Positions 19,792-30,068 of a stretch of 64,000 nt of DNA are shown here, piece by piece. Position 1 is the stretch's first letter. Every line of letters starts with the position of its first letter. The position numbers and the translations under genes are program-made. Origin of the DNA: Pedobacter panaciterrae (GTDB lineage: Bacteria; Bacteroidota; Bacteroidia; Sphingobacteriales; Sphingobacteriaceae); assembly GCF_013204795.1 (NCBI RefSeq), contig NZ_JABMKW010000017.1, positions 744,001 through 808,000 of the forward strand, written 5' to 3'. The notes beneath the pieces were generated by a model. That model worked only from the letters and a program-made list of their open reading frames with translations, was not told the origin of the DNA and ran no database searches.

Positions 19792-20340
19792 TTAAACAAT
19801 TCCCTGAGCAAATTCCTTTTTAAGTTTATTTAAACCACTTGAAATACTTGCATCAAATTGTTTATCTCCAACTTTTAAAATAAAGCCGCCAATTAATTTG
19901 TCATTAACTTTTTCTTTAACAACAACTTCATTCGCACCTATTTCCTTTTTAACAATAGCTACAATTTCAGCTCTGCTTGCAGGTGTAAGTTCAACAGCTG
20001 ACGTTACATCTGCAGTAACAATACCTTTAATAAAGTTGTATTGAGCAATAAAAGCTTTTGCTGTACCAAATAAAATCGCAGAACGACCTTTGCTTACAAC
20101 CAATTTCATAAAGACTTTTGTAACCTGATGAACCTTAGAACCAAATATGTTTTCTAAAATCCCTGCTTTTTTATCTAAAGGAACTATAGGGTTTTTAAGG
20201 ATAGCTTCTAATTCAGAATTATCATTAATTACTCGTTCTAAAAGAACCATATCATTTTTGATTTCTTCCAAAGCATTTTGCTCTGTAGAAAGATCTATTA
20301 ATGATTTGGCGTATCTCGATGCTGCTTTATTTTCTGACAT
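19792..20340 (-). CDS. atpH: F1F0 ATP synthase delta subunit
   Basis: Connects the peripheral stalk to the top of F1. The N-terminal helical domain (RYAKSLIDLSTEQNALEEI) and C-terminal GGFILKVGDKQFDASISSGLNKLKK motif fit OSCP/delta. 182 residues, normal. Follows atpF by 34 bases. Confidence 0.95.
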   Translation of the reverse strand: MSENKAASRYAKSLIDLSTEQNALEEIKNDMVLLERVINDNSELEAILKNPIVPLDKKAGILENIFGSKVHQVTKVFMKLVVSKGRSAILFGTAKAFIAQYNFIKGIVTADVTSAVELTPASRAEIVAIVKKEIGANEVVVKEKVNDKLIGGFILKVGDKQFDASISSGLNKLKKEFAQGIV

Positions 20341-20374
20341 TTTCTTTGGTATATCTAGCTAAACAAACTATCAA

Positions 20375-20869
20375 TTAGTTTAATTCAACATCTTTTAAAA
20401 GATTAGCAACTAAATCCTGCTGTTTTGCTTTATCTTCAAGCTGGCTACGTAATACACGCTCAGCAATCTCTAAAGATAAAGTTGAAACCTGACTCTTAAG
20501 TTCTGCTAAAGCAGCTTTCTTCTGATTTTCAATTTCAATTTTAGCTTTCTCGATTAGCTTAGTACCTTCATTATGAGCTTGTGTTTTAGCTTCATGAACA
20601 ATACTATCTTTAAGGGCTTTAGCCTCTTTTAAGATATGGTCGCGCTCAGCACGGGCTTCTTTCATCAACTCCTCGTTCTGAGCAGTTAAACGAGCCATCT
20701 CATGTTTCGCAAGTTCAGCTTTATTTAAAGCCTCATCAATTGATTGCTCACGTTCATGAATAGCAGCAAGAATGGGTTTCCATGCAAATTTCTTAAGCAA
20801 TATTAATAAGCAAACAAATGCGACTGCTGTCCAAAAAACTAATCCTATGGTAGGGGTTACTAATTCCAT
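20375..20869 (-). CDS. atpF: F1F0 ATP synthase b subunit
   Basis: Peripheral-stalk subunit: one N-terminal membrane helix (about 8-27) followed by a long charged coiled coil with the typical FAWKPILAAIHEREQSIDEAL start and Ala/Glu/Lys-rich heptads to the end. 164 residues. A 92-base gap with a hairpin separates it from atpE. Confidence 0.96.
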   Translation of the reverse strand: MELVTPTIGLVFWTAVAFVCLLILLKKFAWKPILAAIHEREQSIDEALNKAELAKHEMARLTAQNEELMKEARAERDHILKEAKALKDSIVHEAKTQAHNEGTKLIEKAKIEIENQKKAALAELKSQVSTLSLEIAERVLRSQLEDKAKQQDLVANLLKDVELN

Positions 20870-20905
20870 TTTATATAATACTTTTAAACTTATTCTACTT
20901 TATTA

Positions 20906-20940
20906 AGGCAGGTAAATAACCAATCGTTAAATACCTGCCT
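20906..20940 (-). other. Intercistronic hairpin between atpE and atpF
   Basis: Perfect 9-bp inverted repeat AGGCAGGTA/TACCTGCCT with a 17-base loop in the largest gap of the operon. No T-run follows on the minus strand, so it looks like an RNA stability or processing element and not a full terminator. It could favour atpE message over downstream genes, as the c ring needs many copies. This is inferred. Confidence 0.5.
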
Positions 20941-20961
20941 AAACTTTTTCAGTTTGAGTTA

Positions 20962-21186
<225 letters not shown>

Positions 21187-21215
21187 TTATATAATTTGTA
21201 AAAAATAGTTTCTAA

Positions 21216-22337
21216 TTAATGATGCTCTTCTACTGCCATACCAATAAACAAAGCAGTAAGTAATGTAAATATAAAGGCTTGTAAAAATGCAACCAGTAAT
21301 TCTAATACATCCATAAACAATACGAAAGCAACAGATACCGGCGCAATAGCCAATGTTTTAAAAATAAATATCAATGAGATCAAACTCAACACAATAATGT
21401 GGCCTGCAGTAATGTTAGCAAACAAACGAACCATTAATGCAAAGGGTTTAGAAATCACACCTACAACCTCAACTACAACCATAAGCGGCCATAACCAGAA
21501 AGGTACGTTAGGTAAAAAGATGTGCTTCCAGTAATATTTGTTACCATTGATATTCACAATGATCATGGTAAACAATGAAAGAACAAATGTTAACGAGATG
21601 TTACCAGTTACATTAGCGCCCCCTGGGAAAATAGGAATTAAACCTAAAACGTTATTAATCCAGATAAAGAAAAACACGGTTAACAGGTAAGGCATAAACT
21701 TAGCGTGCTTATGTCCGATATTCGGCTTAGCTATATCATCTCTTACGAAAATAATGATTGGCTCAACAAACGACTGCAAACCTTTAGGTGCTTTACCAAC
21801 ACGTTTTTTATATGCACCGGCAACCGATATAAATATGATCAGAATAACTGCTATTGCAACAAACATTGCAGCAACATTCTTGGTGATAGAAAAATCAAGA
21901 ATTTTAGATGAAGCTGCTTCATCCACCTGACCATCGGCTCCAACAATTTTAATCTTGTCTTCAACCAAACGATAAGTGTTTTTAGATCCGGTATAATCAT
22001 GCTCACCATGATGAAAGTTACCAGAAGAGAAAAATTCTACACCAGCTGGAGTGTATAATATTACAGGAAGAGGAACTGAAAGGTGACCCCAAAGATGCCA
22101 CATATGCGAATCCGCAATGTGTTCCATAATTACCTTGGTTGGTTCAAATTTCTTCTCACCATGTTCGGCACCATGAGCACCTTCAACATGAGCCGCAGTT
22201 ACGGCAGTATCAGCAGAAACAACTGCAGTATCCCCTTGAGCAAAAACCCTAGACGAAACCGACAGAAACGCTAAAAAAAGCGTAAAAACAACAATTAACC
22301 TTTTCACTTTAAACTCAAAAACGTGGCTACAATCCAT
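21216..22337 (-). CDS. atpB: F1F0 ATP synthase a subunit
   Basis: Stator channel subunit. The essential arginine is in MVRLFANITAGHIIV and about five to six helices occupy the C-terminal two thirds. A Bacteroidota-type N-terminal extension has a signal peptide ending VFAQG and a His/Glu-rich stretch (HVEGAHGAEHGEKK), making 373 residues, longer than the about 270 of E. coli. The frame starts at ATG 22337. A GTG at 22307 (VKRLIVVF) would give a more standard signal peptide, so the true start is uncertain. Confidence 0.95.
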   Translation of the reverse strand: MDCSHVFEFKVKRLIVVFTLFLAFLSVSSRVFAQGDTAVVSADTAVTAAHVEGAHGAEHGEKKFEPTKVIMEHIADSHMWHLWGHLSVPLPVILYTPAGVEFFSSGNFHHGEHDYTGSKNTYRLVEDKIKIVGADGQVDEAASSKILDFSITKNVAAMFVAIAVILIIFISVAGAYKKRVGKAPKGLQSFVEPIIIFVRDDIAKPNIGHKHAKFMPYLLTVFFFIWINNVLGLIPIFPGGANVTGNISLTFVLSLFTMIIVNINGNKYYWKHIFLPNVPFWLWPLMVVVEVVGVISKPFALMVRLFANITAGHIIVLSLISLIFIFKTLAIAPVSVAFVLFMDVLELLVAFLQAFIFTLLTALFIGMAVEEHH

Positions 22338-22354
22338 TTAGTCGCAGATTTTTA

Positions 22355-22741
22355 CTATTTATTTTGGTGGCGCAAGTTACGTAACAAAGAGTATATTTCA
22401 AAGAAGCTGAACAATAAATATAAAGAAAAAAAATTCAGCACAAAAATCAGCCCCTTTTCCTTAGCATTTAGGCTGTAAATCAGCACAAAAGCCAAAGAAA
22501 AAAACATTTTCACTGCGATAGACCCCATAATGGCCATTATTCCAACTTCAGGATTACGTTTAAGGCCTAAATCAGCACAGAAATAAGCGATGTAGGTGAT
22601 AATGGCAAAGAAGAAATATACCAGCCAAAATTTGCTGGTCAAAATCCGGGTATCAGGAAAAACAACTGGCAACAGATAGGCTATACCAGCCAAAACAATA
22701 CAATAAAGTAAATAGGAAACGGTAAAACGTGCTAGGCTCAA
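22355..22741 (-). CDS. Four-helix membrane protein in atpI position
   Basis: 128 residues with four hydrophobic helices (about 5-25, 40-58, 68-90, 98-118) and basic loops. It lies between atpZ and atpB, where other bacteria have the i subunit (AtpI), a factor for a/c-ring assembly. Sequence similarity to AtpI is not obvious by eye, so this call rests on position and topology. The start is TTG at 22741, as a stop codon lies two codons upstream. Confidence 0.65.
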   Translation of the reverse strand: MSLARFTVSYLLYCIVLAGIAYLLPVVFPDTRILTSKFWLVYFFFAIITYIAYFCADLGLKRNPEVGIMAIMGSIAVKMFFSLAFVLIYSLNAKEKGLIFVLNFFSLYLLFSFFEIYSLLRNLRHQNK

Positions 22742-22794
22742 AATCTATATTTTTTACAAAAGTAGGTATTTACCTCGGCTTAAAATAATCGACT

Positions 22795-23013
22795 TTAGTT
22801 TTTATTCAACTGTTTTACAACCTGATACATAGCTGCCCCAACCCCAATTAAACTAAATATAGCCGTAATAATACGCGTTTTACTTCCTCTGTATTCATCA
22901 ATTTTATAGCCTATAAATGCAAAAACCCCTATTGTTGCAAGCATTTGAAAACTAATTGAAGAGTATTTAGCAAATGTCTTTAAGCCTTTTTTCTTTTCCT
23001 CAGGATCTACCAT
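22795..23013 (-). CDS. atpZ: AtpZ/AtpI family protein, first gene of atp operon
   Basis: 72 residues with two membrane helices: YSSISFQMLATIGVFAFIGYKID and then the TAIFSLIGVGAAMYQVVKQL helix of the ATPase_gene1 family. AtpZ proteins are small partners of the F0 sector, in some species linked to Mg2+/Ca2+ handling or assembly. It heads the operon, 53 bases before the next gene, and is divergent from sprE/porW (106 bases), where the operon promoter should lie. Confidence 0.8.
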   Translation of the reverse strand: MVDPEEKKKGLKTFAKYSSISFQMLATIGVFAFIGYKIDEYRGSKTRIITAIFSLIGVGAAMYQVVKQLNKN

Positions 23014-23119
23014 AAACTGATATATTTAAATAAAATGGGTTTTGTTAAGAAGTTATTGATGAATAAAATACTTTTGTATATATTTTGTTTTTATTAAGTA
23101 TCAACTTAATCTATATTTT

Positions 23120-25897
23120 TTGAAAAATTACGCGATCTACAATTTAAAGATAATATTATTTAGCTTATGCCTCTGCATAATATATTCCTGCAGCTCTCAA
23201 AAAGATACCGCTTCGAGCAGAGGTATGCAGAACTTAACTGCTCGCTATAATTATATCTATAACGCTAAAGTTCTCTTAATAAATCACCAACAGGAAATTA
23301 CCGAAACCTATGTTGATAATTACGACCAGATACTCCCGGTTTATTTAGGCCCGGAAACGGATAACAATGAGGTAAGCACCTCCCTGAACCTAAAACCAAT
23401 GGATGATATTATTAAAAAAGCCCAAACCATCATCCTTGAAAAAAGCTACAGCAACTATATTGACGATGCTTATATATTGTTAGGGAAAGCCAACTTTTTT
23501 AATGGCAACTATTTTAACGCTACAGAATATTTTGATTATACCGCTAAAACTTACAAAGGCAATGTAAACAGCCAATTGGAAGCACTCAATTGGAAAGCGC
23601 GAAGCCTTATGCAGCTAAAAAGAATCAGTGAGGCCAATAAAGTATTAGACTCACTCGAATCTATCCTTCCGGATATTAAAAAGAAAAGCAACCTTGCCGA
23701 ACCATTTGCTACACTTGCCCAAATGTGTATTTATCTGGACAACAATGCAGCCGCCATTTCCTATTTAAAAGATGCAATTAAAGCTGGTACTGGAACTGAT
23801 AACAGAATACGTTGGACCTATATACTTGCTCAGCTTTATGAGCGACAAAAAAATTATCCTGATGCATTAATAAACTATAGAAAAGTAGTAAAAAGTAACG
23901 CTCCTTTCGAAATGTATTTCAACGCTAATCTTAATCAGATTAAGCTAAGAACACTTCAGGGAGGCCCACAAAAAGCAAATAAACAGGATCAATTGCTTAG
24001 GCTCTTAAAGGACGACAAAAACCTTGATTACAATGATCAGGTATATTTTCAAATCGCAGAAAGCCATGCTGCAGATGAAGAATACACTGAAGCATTAAAA
24101 TACTATCAGTTATCTATTCAAAAAAGCACTACAAACCAATATCAAAAAGGTCTTAGCTATTTAAGAATCGCCGATTTAAACTTCAAAGTTTTTAAAGATT
24201 ACCTTAAAGCCAAATCCTATTATGACAGCACGGTTAATACCCTTCCTAAAAATTACCCGGGATACGAGCTTATTCTTAAGAAAAACCAAAACCTGCAATA
24301 CTTAACCAACAGGTATCAAATTATAAGCGTCGAAGATACCTTACAAAGCATTGCAAAATTGCCAGAGGCAGACAGGGCTGCAAAAATACAACAGCTTGCA
24401 ACTCCCGTAGCCACAACTCAGCAGTCTGCAAACACCAATTCAGCTTCAACAGCAGGTTACCAACCAAACTATGGCCGTAACAACACTGCCCAGCTACAAA
24501 GCTCTTTTTATTTTAGCAATCCAGCTGCAGTAAGTATAGGATTTTCAGACTTTAAAAGAAAATGGGGAAATAGAAAGTTAGAGAACAACTGGCGTCAAAG
24601 CATTAGAACCTCGGCTCAGGAAACTTCACAGGAAATTGCGAATAACATTAATACCTCAACTGAGCCCGACGAAGCCGCTCCCGTTGTTAAAGACCCTCAA
24701 ACCCTGATAAAACAATATACCGATGCGTTGCCTGTTACACCGGAACTTCTTGCAAAATCCAATCAAAAGATCATTGATGCTTACTACGAAATAGCAAGTT
24801 TCTACTTACAGGAATTGAATAGCCCTAAAGAAGCAGCAGAAGTTTATCAGTTATTATTGAGTAGATTCCCTACCAACAATCATTTGGCAGCAACCTATTA
24901 TAGCCTGTTTTTAATTAACAAGGGGGGTGATGAAGCAAAATCTGCAGATTTCAAGAGCAGAGTTTTAAAAGACTTTCCTTCGTCCATGTATGCGAAAATC
25001 ATTATAGATCCTTCATTCTCATTAAAGCAATCAGAACTTGAAACAGCAACAAACAAACAATACAACGATCTATTTGAGCAGTACTTAAAGAAAGATTTCA
25101 ATACCGTAATCAATCGTGTAAATGAAATCTCGAAAAATAACACCAGTAGTTTCCTTGCACCACAGTTTGCCTATTTAAAAGCAATTGCAATTGGGAGAAC
25201 AAACAACGTAGATGCCCTGCTAACCGCTTTTAGTAGCATAACAGAGCAATTTCCAGACGACAAACTGATCACTCCTCTTGTTAAGGAAAATGCAGCTTAT
25301 ATCAATGATCATCTCTCAGATTTTCAAAAAAGGGATACTGCACTGATAGATTTTGATCCTAACGAACCGCCTTTTTTCGGCCCGGCCAAATCAATACCAA
25401 CCGTTGCCAAAGCACCGGAACCAGTTGCTTCCCAAAAACCAGAACAAACGGCAAAAGTTCAGGAACCGGTTAAGGCTGCATCCCCTCTGCAAGCAGCTCC
25501 AGATGTGCCTAAAGCTACCGAAGTAAAGGTCGACGGCCCATTCAGCACAGCAACATCAACAGTTTACTATTATGTAATAGATGTATCCGATGCCTCATTA
25601 ACACTAAGCTCGTCACGTTTTGGTATTGGTCAGTTTAACCGCGGAAACTATGCCGGAAGTGGTCTGAAACACCAATTAAAAGAATTTGACAATGATCAAC
25701 TCATTTATGTGGGGAACTTTAGTAATTTTGACGAGGCAAAAACCTATGCATCCGGAATCACTCCACAGCTAAAACAAATCATGAAAGTTCCCGTTAATAT
25801 CTACACAAGTTTCATCATCAGCAAAGAGAATTTCGAAAAACTTACCAGTAAAGCTTTGCTGGATAAGTACATAGAATTTTATAAAAACAACTATTAA
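23120..25897 (+). CDS. sprE: Gliding/T9SS lipoprotein SprE (PorW), TPR protein
   Basis: Needed for gliding and type IX secretion in Flavobacterium (SprE) and Porphyromonas (PorW), where it links parts of the secretion machine from the periplasmic side. The protein has a lipobox (LCIIYSC-S, about Cys24), the family motif GMQNLTARYNYIYNAKVLL, and many TPR-like helices (about 110-400 and 550-700). A Pro/Ala/Gln-rich linker leads to a C-terminal domain about 845-925. The start codon is TTG at 23120; no ATG gives an intact signal peptide. 925 residues, near SprE length. The PBP gene follows after 2 bases. Confidence 0.85.
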   Translation: MKNYAIYNLKIILFSLCLCIIYSCSSQKDTASSRGMQNLTARYNYIYNAKVLLINHQQEITETYVDNYDQILPVYLGPETDNNEVSTSLNLKPMDDIIKKAQTIILEKSYSNYIDDAYILLGKANFFNGNYFNATEYFDYTAKTYKGNVNSQLEALNWKARSLMQLKRISEANKVLDSLESILPDIKKKSNLAEPFATLAQMCIYLDNNAAAISYLKDAIKAGTGTDNRIRWTYILAQLYERQKNYPDALINYRKVVKSNAPFEMYFNANLNQIKLRTLQGGPQKANKQDQLLRLLKDDKNLDYNDQVYFQIAESHAADEEYTEALKYYQLSIQKSTTNQYQKGLSYLRIADLNFKVFKDYLKAKSYYDSTVNTLPKNYPGYELILKKNQNLQYLTNRYQIISVEDTLQSIAKLPEADRAAKIQQLATPVATTQQSANTNSASTAGYQPNYGRNNTAQLQSSFYFSNPAAVSIGFSDFKRKWGNRKLENNWRQSIRTSAQETSQEIANNINTSTEPDEAAPVVKDPQTLIKQYTDALPVTPELLAKSNQKIIDAYYEIASFYLQELNSPKEAAEVYQLLLSRFPTNNHLAATYYSLFLINKGGDEAKSADFKSRVLKDFPSSMYAKIIIDPSFSLKQSELETATNKQYNDLFEQYLKKDFNTVINRVNEISKNNTSSFLAPQFAYLKAIAIGRTNNVDALLTAFSSITEQFPDDKLITPLVKENAAYINDHLSDFQKRDTALIDFDPNEPPFFGPAKSIPTVAKAPEPVASQKPEQTAKVQEPVKAASPLQAAPDVPKATEVKVDGPFSTATSTVYYYVIDVSDASLTLSSSRFGIGQFNRGNYAGSGLKHQLKEFDNDQLIYVGNFSNFDEAKTYASGITPQLKQIMKVPVNIYTSFIISKENFEKLTSKALLDKYIEFYKNNY

Positions 25898-25899
25898 AA

Positions 25900-28122
25900 A
25901 TGAGGAAAGCACTTTCGCAGGAAGACATCAGAAAGTATAACTTTACATTATGGAAATTATTAATCGGGGGAATAATTCTCTTTTCCCTGTTTATCATTTG
26001 CATCGGATTTGGATTATTTGGAGAGCTCCCATCATTCAGAGATATTGAACACCCTAAAAGTAACCAGGCATCAGAAATTGTAACTGATGATGGAAGGGTT
26101 CTAGGCACCTATTTTGTACAAAACAGATCAAATGTTACCTATCCGGAAATCTCAGAAAACGTAATTAATGCGTTAATTGCAACCGAGGATATCCGATTCA
26201 GAGAACATTCAGGTATCGATTTCAAACGTACATTTACCATATTTTTTTATGCCCTAATCGGGAAAAAACAAGGGGGTAGTACAATTACCCAACAGCTTGC
26301 TTTAAACCTGTTTTCAGAAGAAGGAAGACAAAAAAACTTTGCCAAGCGTATTTTACAGAAATTTCAGGAATGGGTTATTGCCGTAAAACTAGAGCGCAAC
26401 TATACCAAAGAAGAAATTATTGTGATGTATCTTAACACGGTAGAATTTGGCAACCAGGCATATGGTATCAAATCGGCCGCCAGGGTTTATTTCAACACAA
26501 CCCCAGATAAATTAACTGTTTCACAGGCAGCAACCCTGGTTGGTATTCTTAAAGGAATCACCAGATACTCACCTACCCGAAACCCTGAACGGTCTTTAGC
26601 CAGAAGAAATACAATTATGGGGTTAATGCTAAAAGAAAACCTGCTTACCCAGCAACAATTTGATGCTGAGCAACAAAAACCACTAGGGTTACACTTTAGC
26701 GCAGCAACTGTTAACGACGGAATTGCACCATATTTTAGGGCTGTTTTAAAGAATGATATCAGGAGAATATTTGAAGAGCGTTCTATAACAAAACCAGATG
26801 GAACTCCATATGATCTTGACAGGGATGGGTTAAAGATAATCACAACCTTAAATTACGACATGCAGGTTGCAGCTGAAGATGCGCAAAAGGAATACATGAA
26901 AACTCTTCAGCAGTCGTTTATCAACAGCTGGAAAGGACGAAACCCATTCAAAGGAAAAGAAGCCCAGATAGAACAGGGTGTTAAAAGATCTGACAGATAC
27001 AGAGCTTTACAGCTTGAAGGTAAATCGGAAGCAGAAATTAAAGAAGACTTTAATACTCCCACCCGTTTAACCATCTTTACCTGGAAAGGAAATATAGATA
27101 CCTTAATGAAGCCTATTGATTCTGTAAAGTATTACAAAATGCTTTTAAGAAATGCAATGATGGCCATGGATCCGCAAACAGGATATGTTAAAGCCTGGGT
27201 TGGTGGTATCAACTACGAACATTTCAAATATGATCAGGTTAAAATGGGTACAAGGCAGGTGGGCTCAACCGCTAAACCATTTACCTATGCCGTAGCAATT
27301 GAAAACGGGTATTCTCCATGCTTTTCTGTGCTTAACGAACCGGTTACAATAGAAGTTCCGGGAAGTCCACCATGGACCCCGCGTTCCGGAGGTACCGTTC
27401 CGGGCTACCTGACTTTGCAAAAAGGACTTGCACTTTCGCAAAACTATATTGCTGCTTACCTGATGAAACAAGTAGGCCCTACTGCCGTAGCTACACTGGC
27501 TAAAAAGATGGGTATTACATCAGAAGTACCGGCTTATCCGTCCATATCTCTTGGTTCATTCGATGCTTCTGTTTATGATATGGTTGGCGCTTACAGTGTT
27601 TTTGCTAATAAAGGTATTTGGACAAAACCAACCTATATTCTAAGAATAGAAGATAAAAACGGTGTGGTCTTGCACAGCGAAAAACCAATCCCTGTTCCGG
27701 CAATGAACGAAGAAGTGGCCTATGTGATGACCCGTATGCTTAGAGGTGTAGTTACCAACGGGACTGGTTGGAGGCTAGCTGGCAGGTTTGGCATTAAAAC
27801 TCCAATTGGCGGTAAAACAGGAACAACACAAAACAATTCAGACGGATGGTTTATGGGAATCAGTCCGCAATTGGTTGCAGGTGTATGGACCGGGTGTGAA
27901 GACCGTGCATTTCACTTTACCAGTACTGCACAAGGTGATGGAGCTACAACGGCTCTGCCTATTTTTGCAGGCTTCATGAAACGTGTATATGCAAACCCTA
28001 AATTAAATATCTCTAAAGCAGATTTCGAACCTCCTAAAAGCGGTGTTTCCATCACTTTTGACTGTAACCAGTATCAGCAGCAGGAGCAAAAAACGGAGCT
28101 TGATGAGAAATTAGGTTTTTAA
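25900..28122 (+). CDS. Class A penicillin-binding protein (PBP1A type)
   Basis: Bifunctional peptidoglycan glycosyltransferase/transpeptidase in the inner membrane. One membrane helix (about 20-42). The GT51 domain has catalytic Glu96 in ATEDIRFREHSGID and the GGSTITQQLALNLF motif. The transpeptidase has the nucleophile Ser in GSTAKPF (SxxK), SQN as the second motif, and KTGTTQNNSDGWF as the third. 740 residues, normal. It starts 2 bases after sprE/porW, a pairing that may be conserved in the group. Confidence 0.95.
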   Translation: MRKALSQEDIRKYNFTLWKLLIGGIILFSLFIICIGFGLFGELPSFRDIEHPKSNQASEIVTDDGRVLGTYFVQNRSNVTYPEISENVINALIATEDIRFREHSGIDFKRTFTIFFYALIGKKQGGSTITQQLALNLFSEEGRQKNFAKRILQKFQEWVIAVKLERNYTKEEIIVMYLNTVEFGNQAYGIKSAARVYFNTTPDKLTVSQAATLVGILKGITRYSPTRNPERSLARRNTIMGLMLKENLLTQQQFDAEQQKPLGLHFSAATVNDGIAPYFRAVLKNDIRRIFEERSITKPDGTPYDLDRDGLKIITTLNYDMQVAAEDAQKEYMKTLQQSFINSWKGRNPFKGKEAQIEQGVKRSDRYRALQLEGKSEAEIKEDFNTPTRLTIFTWKGNIDTLMKPIDSVKYYKMLLRNAMMAMDPQTGYVKAWVGGINYEHFKYDQVKMGTRQVGSTAKPFTYAVAIENGYSPCFSVLNEPVTIEVPGSPPWTPRSGGTVPGYLTLQKGLALSQNYIAAYLMKQVGPTAVATLAKKMGITSEVPAYPSISLGSFDASVYDMVGAYSVFANKGIWTKPTYILRIEDKNGVVLHSEKPIPVPAMNEEVAYVMTRMLRGVVTNGTGWRLAGRFGIKTPIGGKTGTTQNNSDGWFMGISPQLVAGVWTGCEDRAFHFTSTAQGDGATTALPIFAGFMKRVYANPKLNISKADFEPPKSGVSITFDCNQYQQQEQKTELDEKLGF

Positions 28123-28146
28123 CCAACTTAACCTAGCTTAGTGTCA

Positions 28147-29943
28147 ATGAGTGCTTTTGAATATAAAAAGGCTGTTAGTGATATTCCTCATAAACCCGGC
28201 GTATATCAGTTTTGGGATACCGAGGGCATTCTAATTTACATTGGTAAGGCAAAAGACCTAAGAAACAGGGTTGGCTCCTATTTCAATAAGGATAATCAGA
28301 TGAATGGAAAAACAAGGGTACTTGTTTCCAAAATCAGAAAAATATCCTTTACCATTGTTGATACTGAAATTGATGCATGGCTGCTCGAAAACAGCCTCAT
28401 AAAAAAGCACCAGCCAAGGTATAATATCATGCTTAAGGATGATAAAACATATCCATGGATCATCATCAAAAAGGAAGCCTTCCCGCGTGTATTCTGGACC
28501 AGAAAAATGGTTAAAGATGGGTCTACCTATTTTGGCCCTTATGCCTCTGTTGGCATGATGCATACCATACTTGACCTAATTAAAGAAACATACCCGCTTC
28601 GTACCTGCAATCTCCCGCTTACCGATAAAAACATTAACGAAGGCAAATTTAAAGTTTGCCTGGAGTATCAGATCGGTAATTGTAAAGGCCCTTGTCAGGC
28701 TTATCAAACGCATGACGATTACGACAACAGTATAGAGGAAATCAAGGATATCCTTAATGGAAAAATAGGAAATGTAATACGAGATGTAAAGCAGGTAATT
28801 AAAAACTCTGTTGAACAGCTAAACTTTGAATACGCCCATCAATACCAGCTAAAGCTGCAGGTGTTAGAAAAATACCAAAGTAAGTCTACCGTAGTAAACA
28901 GTGCAATTACCAATATAGATGTAGTAAGTATTGCTTCAGATGAGCGGTATGCTTTCGTAAATTACCTAAAGGTAATGAATGGCAGTATTATTCAGACTCA
29001 AACCATCGAAATCAAGAAACGATTAGATGAAACCGATGAGGAATTACTAACCATCGCCATCACGGAGTTCAGAACAAAATTCCACAGTACATCTAAAGAG
29101 ATCATTGTTCCTTTTGACATTGTACTTCTCGATACCAATCTGAAGTTCACTGTACCCAAACTGGGTGAGAAAAAAAAACTACTCGAGCTCTCACAAAAGA
29201 ATGTGCTGTTTTTCAAAAAAGAAAAGTTAAACCAGTACGAAAAGCTCAATCCTGATTTAAGAACTGATCGTATCCTTACGCAAATGCAAAAGGATCTAAG
29301 GCTTACTCAATTGCCAAAACATATAGAATGTTTTGATAACTCCAATTTTCAAGGTCAGTATCCGGTATCCGCAATTGTAGTTTTTAAGGATGCCAAGCCA
29401 TCAAAAAAAGATTACAGACACTTTAATGTTAAAACCGTTGAAGGGCCCAATGATTTTGCCACAATGGAAGAAGCTGTTTACAGGCGATATAAGCGTATGC
29501 TGGAAGAAGAAGGAACATTGCCTCAACTTATCATCATTGATGGCGGTAAAGGCCAGTTATCATCAGCTTTAACGAGTTTAAAAAAGCTGGGTATAGACAA
29601 AAAGGTTACCGTAATTGGAATTGCCAAGCGTTTAGAGGAATTGTATTACCCGGGAGATTCTTATCCCCTATACCTGGATAAGAAATCTGAGACACTAAAA
29701 GTGATTCAACAACTACGAGATGAAGCGCACAGGTTCGGTATCACCTTTCATAGAAAAAAACGAGATCAGGGAACATTAAAAACAGAACTGGAACAAATAG
29801 ATGGTATAGGCAAAACGACTGCCGATAAGCTGTTAAGGCATTTTAAGTCCGTAAAGAAAATAAAAGAGGCATCAGAAGCAGCCCTTGCAGAAGTGTTAAA
29901 CAAAAAACAGGTACAGACTCTGCTCAATTATTTTAAACAATAG
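28147..29943 (+). CDS. uvrC: Excinuclease ABC subunit C
   Basis: Makes both incisions in nucleotide excision repair with UvrB. An N-terminal GIY-YIG nuclease (KPGVYQFWDTEGILIYIGKAKDLRNRV), a Cys-bearing stretch, a UvrB-binding UVR motif near residue 200, the RNase-H-like second nuclease (ECFDNSNFQGQYPVSAIVVF, IIDGGKGQ) and a C-terminal helix-hairpin-helix (IDGIGKTTADKLLRHF). I use the ATG at 28147; a GTG two codons earlier (28141) is an alternative. About 598 residues. Confidence 0.95.
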   Translation: MSAFEYKKAVSDIPHKPGVYQFWDTEGILIYIGKAKDLRNRVGSYFNKDNQMNGKTRVLVSKIRKISFTIVDTEIDAWLLENSLIKKHQPRYNIMLKDDKTYPWIIIKKEAFPRVFWTRKMVKDGSTYFGPYASVGMMHTILDLIKETYPLRTCNLPLTDKNINEGKFKVCLEYQIGNCKGPCQAYQTHDDYDNSIEEIKDILNGKIGNVIRDVKQVIKNSVEQLNFEYAHQYQLKLQVLEKYQSKSTVVNSAITNIDVVSIASDERYAFVNYLKVMNGSIIQTQTIEIKKRLDETDEELLTIAITEFRTKFHSTSKEIIVPFDIVLLDTNLKFTVPKLGEKKKLLELSQKNVLFFKKEKLNQYEKLNPDLRTDRILTQMQKDLRLTQLPKHIECFDNSNFQGQYPVSAIVVFKDAKPSKKDYRHFNVKTVEGPNDFATMEEAVYRRYKRMLEEEGTLPQLIIIDGGKGQLSSALTSLKKLGIDKKVTVIGIAKRLEELYYPGDSYPLYLDKKSETLKVIQQLRDEAHRFGITFHRKKRDQGTLKTELEQIDGIGKTTADKLLRHFKSVKKIKEASEAALAEVLNKKQVQTLLNYFKQ

Positions 29944-29974
29944 GATTATACAATATACAATAGGGTATAAAACA

Positions 29975-30045
29975 CGTCATCTCGACTTTAGGAGAGATCT
30001 CTTGTTTGTATTGTTCAAGAGATCTCTCCTAAAGTCGAGATGACG
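29975..30045. repeat. Perfect 30-bp inverted repeat, REP-like element
   Basis: Two 30-base arms (29975-30004 and 30016-30045) are exact reverse complements around an 11-base loop. The arms contain CGTCATCTCGACTTTAGGAG and AGAGATCTCTTG. Sequences of this GTCATCTCGAC...GAGATCTC type recur between genes in flavobacteria and sphingobacteria. It lies between the convergent uvrC and gldN and could also stop transcription from both sides. That it is multicopy in this genome is inference. Confidence 0.75.
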
Positions 30046-30068
30046 AAAAGGTTAAAATAAAATCCGTT

